Positions 44,140 to 52,053 of a DNA stretch of 64,000 bases are shown here, in pieces (positions within the stretch are counted from its first letter, which is position 1; the number at the start of each line of letters is the position of its first letter). This DNA comes from Thalassotalea insulae (lineage in GTDB: Bacteria > Pseudomonadota > Gammaproteobacteria > Enterobacterales > Alteromonadaceae). Under the pieces are notes generated by a model. It was not told where the DNA came from, ran no database searches, and was given only the letters and a program-made list of their open reading frames with translations. Made by a program: the position numbers and the translations under genes. Location: positions 1,364,001-1,428,000 of the forward strand of contig NZ_BSST01000001.1 in the NCBI RefSeq assembly GCF_030161395.1, written 5' to 3'.

Positions 44140-45171
44140 ATGCATTTAGCCAACCTCAGCCAAGTACTTCAAAGAAATGAAGAATTATTAAGTAGTAAGC
44201 GTCCGTTACTGGTAAATATGCCTGATGATGACCTAGCAGCACTTATCAAACAGCAAAATCCTGATTGTCAGCTCAGCTTTTATGATACTAATTACCAGTA
44301 TCATTTAGCACATAGAAAATTTGGCGACAGCCACTGTAGCTATAACGCGCACTATCAATCCACTGAAAAACATGACTTAGTGATCATTTCATTCCCTAAA
44401 AGTAAGCCAGAATTACTGTTTACCTTAGCCATGCTTAATCAGTGCATAACTGCGCAAAACAGACTATTGATCGTCGGTGAAAATAAAAGTGGTATTAAAT
44501 CTCTAAACAAGCTCATCGACTCGTTAAGTCATTTTTGTCATAAAGTGGATGCCGCGCGCCATTGCCTTTTATTTGAAGCCAGTCTGCGTCTATCTCAAGC
44601 GCCCTTTAACTTAGATGATTGGTATAGCTACTATCAAGTGAATTTAGCTGGTCGTCAGTTTAAAGTAGCTGCCTTACCGGGAGTATTTAGCCAAAAATCA
44701 CTAGATATCGGCACCAAAGTTTTACTGGAACACTTACCCAAAACTATTGAGGGTAAAGTGCTGGACTTTGGCTGCGGCGCCGGCGTTATCGCCACTTTTA
44801 TTGGCCTTAATCATCCGGATGCTTCACTGACACTAGCCGACGTCAGTGCATTAGCCTTAGCGTCGTCCGAAAAAACACTTGAAATTAATGGCTTGCATGG
44901 TCAAACCTTAGCAACCAATAGCCTCTCCCACATAAAAGACAATTATCAGTTCGTAATATCTAATCCCCCTTTTCACCAAGGAGTCAAAACTTGCTACGCG
45001 GCTACCGAACAATTTTTAGCGAAGATCAAACATCAGCTAACGCCAGCTGGCAGCTTAGTCATAGTCGCGAATAGCTTTCTCCAATATCAGCCTATTATCG
45101 AGCAGGCATTTGGTAGCTTTGAGATTATTTGCACAAAACAGGGCTTTAGTGTTTATCAAGCCAAACGCTAA
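44140..45171 (+). CDS. rsmC: RsmC, 16S rRNA m2G1207 methyltransferase
   Basis: 343 residues. The N-terminal half is a degenerate methyltransferase domain; the C-terminal half has the SAM motif VLDFGCGAGVIATF and the catalytic NPPFHQG of guanine-N2 methyltransferases. It methylates G1207 in the 30S subunit. It is divergent from the DsbA-like gene and followed by a histidine kinase on the same strand after 102 bp. Confidence 0.93.
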   Translation: MHLANLSQVLQRNEELLSSKRPLLVNMPDDDLAALIKQQNPDCQLSFYDTNYQYHLAHRKFGDSHCSYNAHYQSTEKHDLVIISFPKSKPELLFTLAMLNQCITAQNRLLIVGENKSGIKSLNKLIDSLSHFCHKVDAARHCLLFEASLRLSQAPFNLDDWYSYYQVNLAGRQFKVAALPGVFSQKSLDIGTKVLLEHLPKTIEGKVLDFGCGAGVIATFIGLNHPDASLTLADVSALALASSEKTLEINGLHGQTLATNSLSHIKDNYQFVISNPPFHQGVKTCYAATEQFLAKIKHQLTPAGSLVIVANSFLQYQPIIEQAFGSFEIICTKQGFSVYQAKR

Positions 45172-45273
45172 AAATAGCAGAGGATTTATTGAATTATTAA
45201 AGTGAAATGGTTGCAATCTTTTCAAATATCAACAATTATCCAAGTAGATGGTTGTTCATAATAAAAGTAAAGC

Positions 45274-46911
45274 ATGCAAGAAATTAGGAAAATAAAATCT
45301 ATACGCCAAACGGTTTTAATAACCATGATTGGCTTTGCGTTTACTTTTGTTTTTCTAGCGATGATATTTATTGCCAATATTTTTCTTGATGAGTCAAAAC
45401 AACAAATAGCGCAACATGTAAAACATTGGAGCCGTTACATTGCTCAAATGAGTGCGTCAGCACTTAATAGCGGCCAAATCAATGATGTTGTCAACCAGCT
45501 CGCTAATTTTAAAACGATTAAAAGTATCCAACATGTTGATATTTATCAACTTCAGCAACCTGAAAACAAGTATAGTATTGTTGCTACTTATGACCACTTT
45601 AAAAGAGGCGAGCAAAGCCCAAACGTCGTGGGACTGACTGCCGAACAAAGAGCCATTTATCGTGAGCCGCAATTTGATCAGGCGCTGGTCAGATACATCA
45701 GGCCAATCCAATACAAAGAAGAGACAATTGGATATGTCTTTATTCAGATGGACAGCCAGAATGGTTTATCTTTAACCACTCAGTTAATTATCGCGCTAAC
45801 GATTATCTTTTTTATCTTACTGGTAGTGGTTTTTATCATTGCGTTTCGTTTAGAAAACAACATAACCTTGCCACTTAAATTGCTCGGTAGTGACTTATTG
45901 GCGATGTCTCAATCGAAAAATTATTCGATGAGAATCAAAACCATGCCTTATCAAGAACTCGATTTTCTTGCCAGAAACATCAATAGCTTTTTAAACCGAG
46001 TTGAGCGACACATTAATCAGTTAAGGGCTGCCGAACAAAAAAGTCTAAAACTCAATGCAGAGCTAGAAGGCAAGGTCCATACCCGAACAGAAGCATTAAA
46101 AGAGTCGAACCAAGAGCTGTTATCAACATTAGAAAAACTACATCAGTATCAAGACCAGTTAGTTGAGAGTGAAAAAATGGCATCACTAGGCGATATGGTT
46201 GCCGGCGTCGCTCATGAAGTCAATACCCCGATAGGACTCGGTGTGACCGCGTCAACCTTACTGTCTGATCGCCTCAACGAGATATCCAAAGCCTTTCATG
46301 ATAAGACCTTAAAATCTAGTCAGCTAAGGAAATTTCTTGCCGAAGGGGAAGAAAATGTCGGTATTATCTATCGTAATTTAAAACGTGCCGCCGAGTTAAT
46401 ATCGAGCTTTAAAAAAGTCGCCGTAGATCAATCCAGTGATGAATTTCGTCAGTTTAACTTTGCCGAATTACTTAATGAAATTTTACTGACCTTAGCACCG
46501 CAAATAAAAAATACTCCGTATCAAATTCATTTTGATTGCCCTGAAGATTTAATGATCGTCAGCAAACCTGGTCCAATCAACCAAGTGATGATCAATTTGA
46601 TCTTAAACTCAATTACTCACGGTTTTGACCACAGTCCTCAAGGTACGATTACCGTGAAAGTAATGAAACTAGGGGAACAGCTCAATATTCATTATCAAGA
46701 TGATGGCAAAGGCATAGACCCGTTGATTAAAGATAAAGTATTCGATCCCTTTACCACCACTAAACGAGGTGAAGGAGGTAGTGGTCTTGGGCTACATTTA
46801 GTTTACAATTTAGTCACCCAAGCACTCGGCGGAAATATTCGTTTAGACAGTGAACCGGGCAAAGGCGCGACCTTTGAAATCAATTTTCCCGTTAGTGAAC
46901 AATTACTTTAG
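45274..46911 (+). CDS. Membrane sensor histidine kinase (no receiver domain)
   Basis: 545 residues. TM1 is at about 14-36, a periplasmic sensor at 37-165, TM2 at 168-191, then HAMP (192-245), a coiled coil (about 250-300), HisKA with phosphoacceptor His314 in MVAGVAHEVNTPIG, and a HATPase with N box VMINLILNSITHG and G boxes DDGKGID and GEGGSGLGLHLV. The H-E-V-N-T-P form is typical of HPK4-type kinases. There is no PAS, receiver or Hpt domain, so this is not ArcB. It lies 209 bp upstream of arcA, but the gap argues against tight coupling. Partner and signal are unknown. Confidence 0.9.
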   Translation: MQEIRKIKSIRQTVLITMIGFAFTFVFLAMIFIANIFLDESKQQIAQHVKHWSRYIAQMSASALNSGQINDVVNQLANFKTIKSIQHVDIYQLQQPENKYSIVATYDHFKRGEQSPNVVGLTAEQRAIYREPQFDQALVRYIRPIQYKEETIGYVFIQMDSQNGLSLTTQLIIALTIIFFILLVVVFIIAFRLENNITLPLKLLGSDLLAMSQSKNYSMRIKTMPYQELDFLARNINSFLNRVERHINQLRAAEQKSLKLNAELEGKVHTRTEALKESNQELLSTLEKLHQYQDQLVESEKMASLGDMVAGVAHEVNTPIGLGVTASTLLSDRLNEISKAFHDKTLKSSQLRKFLAEGEENVGIIYRNLKRAAELISSFKKVAVDQSSDEFRQFNFAELLNEILLTLAPQIKNTPYQIHFDCPEDLMIVSKPGPINQVMINLILNSITHGFDHSPQGTITVKVMKLGEQLNIHYQDDGKGIDPLIKDKVFDPFTTTKRGEGGSGLGLHLVYNLVTQALGGNIRLDSEPGKGATFEINFPVSEQLL

Positions 46912-47120
46912 TTATATTAATCAACTTATATTGATTACAAAAAACACTAAAGATCTGCTATAGATTAGGTTCGTAATAATTGTTTTTTAACGCTAGGCTG
47001 TATAACATAGTTAACAGTTAATATTAATTTATGTAAATATAGTGAAAACAACGCCCTTAATTTAAGCAAAACATAAAGGGAAGTTCACAACATTAACAGC
47101 ACTTCAACTGGATATTAGGC

Positions 47121-47822
47121 ATGCAAAAACCTCACATACTTATCGTAGAAGATGAAGATGTAACTCGCTTTAACCTTCGCAATTTATTTGAAGCAGAAGG
47201 CTATACAGTTTCAGAAGCCATTAACGGTGAGGAAATGGAATCGCAACTCCAGAAAAACATCATTAACCTCATCATTATGGATATCAATCTGCCAGGAAAA
47301 AATGGTTTATTGTTAGCACGAGAATTAACTAACAATCCCAACTTAGGGCTGATTTTCTTAACTGGCAGAGACAGTGATATCGATAAAATTCTTGGACTGG
47401 AAATTGGTGCCGATGACTATCTCACTAAACCGTTTAACCCAAGAGAATTAACTATACGCGCACGCAATATTTTAAACCGCCTGTCTCAGGGTAAAACAGA
47501 ATCTGACAATGCCATTATCCGCTTTAATCAATGGGTACTAGATGGTAATTCTCGTAAGATGACGTCACCGAGCGGCGAAGTGATCTCGATACCTCGGGGA
47601 GAATACCGCGCTTTAAGGTTATTGATTGCTAATACCGGGCAAATAGTGACTCGTCAGCAGTTAATTAAAGAAATGACTGGCCGTGATCTTCGCTCTAACG
47701 ACAGAACGGTCGATGTTACTATTCGACGATTACGTAAACATTTTGAATCGGTAGAAGACTCACCGGAATTAATCAACACCATACATGGTGAAGGTTATCG
47801 CTTTGTTGGTACGGTTGAATAA
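47121..47822 (+). CDS. arcA: ArcA, aerobic respiration control response regulator
   Basis: 233 residues. It begins MQKPHILIVEDEDVTR; the receiver has D54 in IIMDINLPGKNGLLLAREL, then FLTGRDSDIDKILGLEIGADDYLTKPFNPRELTIRARN, nearly the E. coli ArcA sequence. The OmpR-type winged helix ends with MTGRDLRSNDRTVDVTIRRLRKHFES and IHGEGYRFVG. ArcA controls respiratory genes as oxygen falls. A separate Hpt gene lies directly downstream on the other strand, as expected for the Shewanella-type Arc relay, in which a kinase, an Hpt protein and ArcA are separate. Confidence 0.95.
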   Translation: MQKPHILIVEDEDVTRFNLRNLFEAEGYTVSEAINGEEMESQLQKNIINLIIMDINLPGKNGLLLARELTNNPNLGLIFLTGRDSDIDKILGLEIGADDYLTKPFNPRELTIRARNILNRLSQGKTESDNAIIRFNQWVLDGNSRKMTSPSGEVISIPRGEYRALRLLIANTGQIVTRQQLIKEMTGRDLRSNDRTVDVTIRRLRKHFESVEDSPELINTIHGEGYRFVGTVE

Positions 47823-47837
47823 CCAAACCGATTTGCT

Positions 47838-47864
47838 AAGGCTAGTCCATCACTAGCCTTTTTT
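47838..47864. terminator. Bidirectional terminator arcA/hptA
   Basis: A 9-bp stem AAGGCTAGT / ACTAGCCTT with a 5-nt loop ends in a TTTTTT tract for arcA; the hptA stop lies at its right edge. Confidence 0.85.
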
Positions 47865-48213
47865 ATTGCTCGTTACTCAACCACTGGGTAAAGCAACTAA
47901 TTGCCGCTTGATTAAGTGTGCTAAGCTCCTGAAAATATTGTTTTTTTATCGGCCAACTATCAGTAGATTTTTCAATTGCTACTAATTTTTGATGAACACC
48001 AATTAAGCCCGCACTCCCCGCCGCACCTTTCATTTTATGACAAGACTCTTGCCAATCTGGCTGTGACTGAACTTCCATTGCCTGATTAATATCATTCAAG
48101 TAAACCACAGATTGCTGTTGATAGAGATCCAACATTTGCTGAACAATTTCTGCGCCTAAATTATCGAGATATCCCGACAATAATGCCATATCTAACTGAT
48201 TATTTTCGCTCAC
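47863..48213 (-). CDS. hptA: HptA-like histidine phosphotransfer protein
   Basis: 116 residues, a single Hpt domain. The phosphoacceptor His59 lies in WQESCHKMKGAAGSAGL, the typical H-x-(K/L)-x-G-(S/A) Hpt pattern. It is convergent with arcA, 40 bp apart. In E. coli this domain is the C-terminus of ArcB; in Shewanella a separate HptA relays phosphate to ArcA. Location and size support the same role here; the sensor kinase (ArcS) is not obvious in the window. Confidence 0.85.
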   Translation of the reverse strand: MSENNQLDMALLSGYLDNLGAEIVQQMLDLYQQQSVVYLNDINQAMEVQSQPDWQESCHKMKGAAGSAGLIGVHQKLVAIEKSTDSWPIKKQYFQELSTLNQAAISCFTQWLSNEQ

Positions 48214-48497
48214 AAACTAACCCTTTATTCCTTAAGTCCGTCTCATTGTAACAAGTCAAATAATAAAGTCATCTCCATCAGCCCAATAAAATCTTACTCA
48301 ATAGGGTAACTCCCGCTATTTATATTGCTTTTATCCATGAATTCATTCAAAATAGCCGCCCTTTTTATGCCATGGTATAAAAAGATAACTCGCGACAAAG
48401 TAGAGTATCAATCTATAACGTTTGCCAACTATTTCGTTATGACTGTAGTTAGGAAAGACCTAGCCCTTTACATAGCACAACACACTTCGGAGAAACC

Positions 48498-49424
48498 ATG
48501 TCTACATCAATGCCTGATATTGCCAATCACACGACGGCCCAAACAGAAGGGACCCTAGATTGGGTTGGAATGAGCAATATAGAAATGCCTATTATGCTTG
48601 CTTCCAAAGGCGAATCATCACGCATGGTTTCAGCCTATGTTGATGCCTTAGTAAACCTTAACGATCCACAAGCCAAAGGCATTCATATGTCTCGCCTTTA
48701 TCTATTGCTTGATGAATTATCTACTAGTAATGAACTAAATTATCAGAGTTTAGTCGCCTTACTTGACGGCTTTATTTCTAGTCATCAGGATCTTAGCGAT
48801 AATGCAAAAGTGGTATTTAACTTCGACTATCACTTAAGACGCAAATCCCTGATCAGTGGTAAACAAGGCTGGAAAGCCTATCCTATAACCATTACCGGTC
48901 GCCTGGATAAAGGTAAATTGATGGTAGAATTAGCCATCGATGTTCGTTACTCGTCAACTTGTCCATGTTCAGCGGCATTGGCACGTCAGTTAATTCAGAA
49001 ATCTTTTAGAGATTCATTTAGCGCTGACAGCGGCGTCGATTTAGATGCAATCCATGAATGGTTAGGCACTACTGAAGGCATAGTTGCCACTCCTCACAGC
49101 CAACGTTCGGTCGCAGAGATTAAAGTTAAACTCAATGCTGCGAGCACAGAATTTCCGATCACCGAATTGGTAGACTTGATAGAAGATGCTTTACAAACAC
49201 CGGTACAAGCGGCAGTCAAACGAGAAGATGAACAAGAGTTTGCCCGTCTTAATGGTCAAAACCTGATGTTTTGTGAAGATGCCGCTCGCCGCTTACAACA
49301 CGCGATGAATCTTGCACCAGAGTACGATGACTTCTGGCTTAAAATAAATCATTTGGAATCACTACATGCTCATGACGCTGTCAGTGTCACCACTAAAGGC
49401 GTCTCTGGCGGCTACCAACCTTAA
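48498..49424 (+). CDS. folE2: FolE2, type IB GTP cyclohydrolase
   Basis: 308 residues. DWVGMSNIEMPIML at the start, RLYLLLDELS, and the active-site Cys in RYSSTCPCSAALARQL are characteristic of FolE2 (COG1469), as is HSQRSVAEIKV. It makes dihydroneopterin triphosphate for folate and works with several metals, so it often replaces the zinc enzyme FolE under zinc limitation. I looked for a Zur palindrome upstream and found none convincing, so it may be the only GTP cyclohydrolase. Confidence 0.93.
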   Translation: MSTSMPDIANHTTAQTEGTLDWVGMSNIEMPIMLASKGESSRMVSAYVDALVNLNDPQAKGIHMSRLYLLLDELSTSNELNYQSLVALLDGFISSHQDLSDNAKVVFNFDYHLRRKSLISGKQGWKAYPITITGRLDKGKLMVELAIDVRYSSTCPCSAALARQLIQKSFRDSFSADSGVDLDAIHEWLGTTEGIVATPHSQRSVAEIKVKLNAASTEFPITELVDLIEDALQTPVQAAVKREDEQEFARLNGQNLMFCEDAARRLQHAMNLAPEYDDFWLKINHLESLHAHDAVSVTTKGVSGGYQP

Positions 49425-49510
49425 ATTAATCAAAGACCAACAGAATAAAGGGCTAGTTGACAGCATATACGTAATAGTAAATTGCTCCTAGACGCCCTCT
49501 TTGCTAGTTA

Positions 49511-51499
49511 TTAACTTCTGGCATTATTCTCTTGCTCAATAAGCCTGGGAACATGCTGTAGCGAAGAGATGAACACTTCTAATTGCTGGCTAACCTGTGC
49601 AGGTAACTTATTAGATAATTTTACCTGCTGCCATTTATTTTTTTCGATAACATGTAAGCCTGAAACATTAATGTCGGTATCGTCATTTAAGGTAATTGCT
49701 AATTTAACCGGTTCCAAAAAATTTGGTTGATTAAGCATTGTCGCTAATTCATTTGTTAGCCAAGACTTTTTCTGAGTATCATGAGACATAGACAATGCTT
49801 TTTTGGTTTTGTCACTCAAGCTTGTTAAATAGATAGGCGTAAAGCCCTGTGATTCTTTTTTAAAAAATATCGGATAACGTTGACTAATATCATTTAACTT
49901 TGTCGGACATAAGTAATGCCAATATCCAAGCGTAGATTGGTCAATGTCAAGCGTAACATCTCGGTTTAGCTGGTGTATTTCATTTAAAATTTCACGATTT
50001 GTTGGCAATAAACCCGGCATTTTATCTTGGCGTTCTTTTACTTTACTAAATGCTTGTAGAGCTCGTTTAGCAAGCATAACGGGGTTGCCTAAGTGATTTT
50101 CTTGAGTTTTAAAACCCATACCATAAAGAATATATTGATAACTTGCTGCAGGGAAAAGATCATATGGGCTAAGAAAGCCGTTGTTATCAGGAGCCTGATG
50201 ATACCACAGCCGCAGTAACGCTTGTAATGAATCAGGAATAGTCGTTAAGTCGCGATTATCTCGCCAAAAGCCTTCGTCATCACGTTCGCTTAATACGTAG
50301 TGCAACTTTAAAAAATCAATGATACGTTGCCAACGAAAACGCATATTGTCATTGTATTGCAGAGCAACAATATCCATTACTTCTCTGCTGGCAGGCATAT
50401 GTAAAGCAATGGTTTTAGCTGCAAGTTCAACCATAACTAATGCTGATGCTTCTAACGGTTCCAAAAAGCCGGATGACATACCTACCGCAACACAGTTTTT
50501 ATGCCAGAAGACTTCACGGTGCCCGGGATTAATATCTAATACTCTAAATTGCAATTGCTCTACATCAGTAACGCTATTATGTAAGTATTCTTTTAATTGT
50601 GCTTTTGCCTGCTCTACTGAGATATATTTACTGCTAAAGACATGACCGACACCACGTCTTGTAGGTAAGCCTATATCCCAAATCCACCCTGCCGATTGAG
50701 CGGTAGAAATCGTCGCAGATTCAACAGGATCTTGCACTGTTTTATAGGGTACTTGCGTCGCAATGGCCTTATCGATGAAAAGCACATCCTTTTTACTGAT
50801 AAAAGGGACATTATAATGTTGACCAATTAATTTGGCGGCTTGGCCTGAGCAATCAATAAATAAATCACCTTCAATGTTACCATGCTCTTGAGTCATTAAT
50901 GCGGCAATATCCCCATTTTCATCGCTTATAACGTCAATAACATCATCCAATACATGAATGACACCTAATTTATTTACACCGTGTTCAGTTAATAGTTTTG
51001 CAAATTTCCCTGCGTCTAAATGATAACCATAATTTTCAATGGTGTTAAAATCACCTAATTTGAGCTGTTTGGGGGCTTTTTTTTGCTGACATAACGTCGT
51101 TTGTAAACTAACGGCATCAGCAAACTTTTCATTTTTTCCATTTACATTGAGCTTTTGCCATCCAGCGACCAAACTAAGATCTTCAAATGATTGTGGTGGT
51201 GTAAATGGGTGATAGTAATAGTCGTTTTCTTTACCGTTTACCCAGTGAACAAATTTTGATGCTTGCTTGAATGATGCATCGCAGTGCTGCATAAAAGTTA
51301 ACTCACTGATACCAAGTTGCTTTAAAGTGTTGACCATAGTAGGCCAAGTGCCCTCACCAACACCGATAGTTGGTATGTTAGGTGATTCAACTAAAGTTAC
51401 TTTAAAAGGAGAGTAATCGTTAACATGCTTAGCAGCAATAAGGCTTGCGGTTAGCCAACCGGCGGTTCCACCACCGAGCACTACAATTGATTTAATCAT
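49511..51499 (-). CDS. Flavin-dependent tryptophan-halogenase-family protein with SapC-like C-terminal extension
   Basis: 662 residues, about 130-150 more than PrnA-type enzymes. The FAD motif VVLGGGTAGWLTA opens the protein; the catalytic Lys is K78 in DASFKQASKF; the W-x-W-x-I motif (GWIWDIGLP, 272-276) and SSGFLEPLEASALVMVE are all present, so the halogenase core looks active. From about residue 530 the sequence turns to RYPIFFKKESQGFTPIYLTSL and ends SGLHVIEKNKW..., which resembles SapC-family proteins, often encoded beside such halogenases and TonB receptors. It stands alone here, with a 555-bp gap to gltB. Substrate unknown; many members of this family do not act on free tryptophan. Confidence 0.85.
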   Translation of the reverse strand: MIKSIVVLGGGTAGWLTASLIAAKHVNDYSPFKVTLVESPNIPTIGVGEGTWPTMVNTLKQLGISELTFMQHCDASFKQASKFVHWVNGKENDYYYHPFTPPQSFEDLSLVAGWQKLNVNGKNEKFADAVSLQTTLCQQKKAPKQLKLGDFNTIENYGYHLDAGKFAKLLTEHGVNKLGVIHVLDDVIDVISDENGDIAALMTQEHGNIEGDLFIDCSGQAAKLIGQHYNVPFISKKDVLFIDKAIATQVPYKTVQDPVESATISTAQSAGWIWDIGLPTRRGVGHVFSSKYISVEQAKAQLKEYLHNSVTDVEQLQFRVLDINPGHREVFWHKNCVAVGMSSGFLEPLEASALVMVELAAKTIALHMPASREVMDIVALQYNDNMRFRWQRIIDFLKLHYVLSERDDEGFWRDNRDLTTIPDSLQALLRLWYHQAPDNNGFLSPYDLFPAASYQYILYGMGFKTQENHLGNPVMLAKRALQAFSKVKERQDKMPGLLPTNREILNEIHQLNRDVTLDIDQSTLGYWHYLCPTKLNDISQRYPIFFKKESQGFTPIYLTSLSDKTKKALSMSHDTQKKSWLTNELATMLNQPNFLEPVKLAITLNDDTDINVSGLHVIEKNKWQQVKLSNKLPAQVSQQLEVFISSLQHVPRLIEQENNARS

Positions 51500-51750
51500 T
51501 TACCTTCCCCTTAATATGTCAAACTTTAATATATAGTATAAATAACACAATTCAAAGGGCGCAATGCCTCATTGCAGAAAAAACGCCAGGCCAGCAAACT
51601 TTATTCTTGTTACCTAATAAGGACCCAACATCACTCAAATAAGGGGCATATAACTTTTTGCATCCCCTCGACAAACGCTTATATAGGCAATAACAATATT
51701 TTTTGAATAAATAATGAATATTTTTGATATCTATCTCGATCTCACTAAAA

Positions 51751-51767
51751 ATGTAATTAAATTACAT
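51751..51767. promoter_or_regulatory. Perfect palindrome, possible operator
   Basis: ATGTAATT-A-AATTACAT is a perfect inverted repeat of 8 bp around one base. It lies 252 bp from the halogenase start and 287 bp from gltB. No matching regulator was recognised. Confidence 0.5.
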
Positions 51768-51803
51768 AAGGTTAAGTGTTTTACTAACAAATAGCCTAAA
51801 CCT

Positions 51804-51822
51804 GATAATAATTCTCATTTTA
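51804..51822. promoter_or_regulatory. Fur-like box
   Basis: GATAATAATTCTCATTTTA matches the 19-bp Fur consensus GATAATGATAATCATTATC at 14 positions. In the gap between the halogenase and gltB; distance to either start is over 230 bp, so the target is uncertain. Confidence 0.5.
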
Positions 51823-52053
51823 TTTTACATACAAACGCTCAATAAAAACGACAACAACAATACAAAACAACAACTTACAAAAATGTAAAAAAATTACGAG
51901 CAAAAACTCTATTTTTATTGACCTTTCACTAATAAGTGGTTAATGTTAGCCATTCCTCTTAGCTCAAAATAGATTATTTATGCAATTTTAGCACTGCTTT
52001 ATTCTTTCGCATAAATTCGTTGCTAAGTCGGTATTATTATTAGGAGAAATGAC

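Larger units (their letters stand above)
51500..52053. other. Long AT-rich intergenic region halogenase/gltB with regulatory palindromes
   Basis: 554 bp without a credible gene. It contains a perfect 17-bp palindrome (51751-51767), a Fur-like 19-mer (51804-51822), a smaller palindrome TTACAAAAATGTAA (51875-51888) and a CAA-rich stretch (51849-51874). GGAG precedes the gltB ATG. The promoters of both divergent genes must lie here. No terminator-ended small RNA could be made out. Confidence 0.6.

Noticed and set aside
45274..46911. Histidine kinase as ArcB or ArcS
   Set aside because: It lacks PAS, receiver and Hpt domains, and has an HPK4-type H box; proximity to arcA is not enough.
48214..48497. 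Zur box ahead of folE2
   Set aside because: No TGTTATA-N-TATAACA-like palindrome could be found.
48325..48558. Open frame of 77 codons overlapping the folE2 start
   Set aside because: It runs into folE2 in another frame, has no recognisable protein features, and the region fits a folE2 leader.
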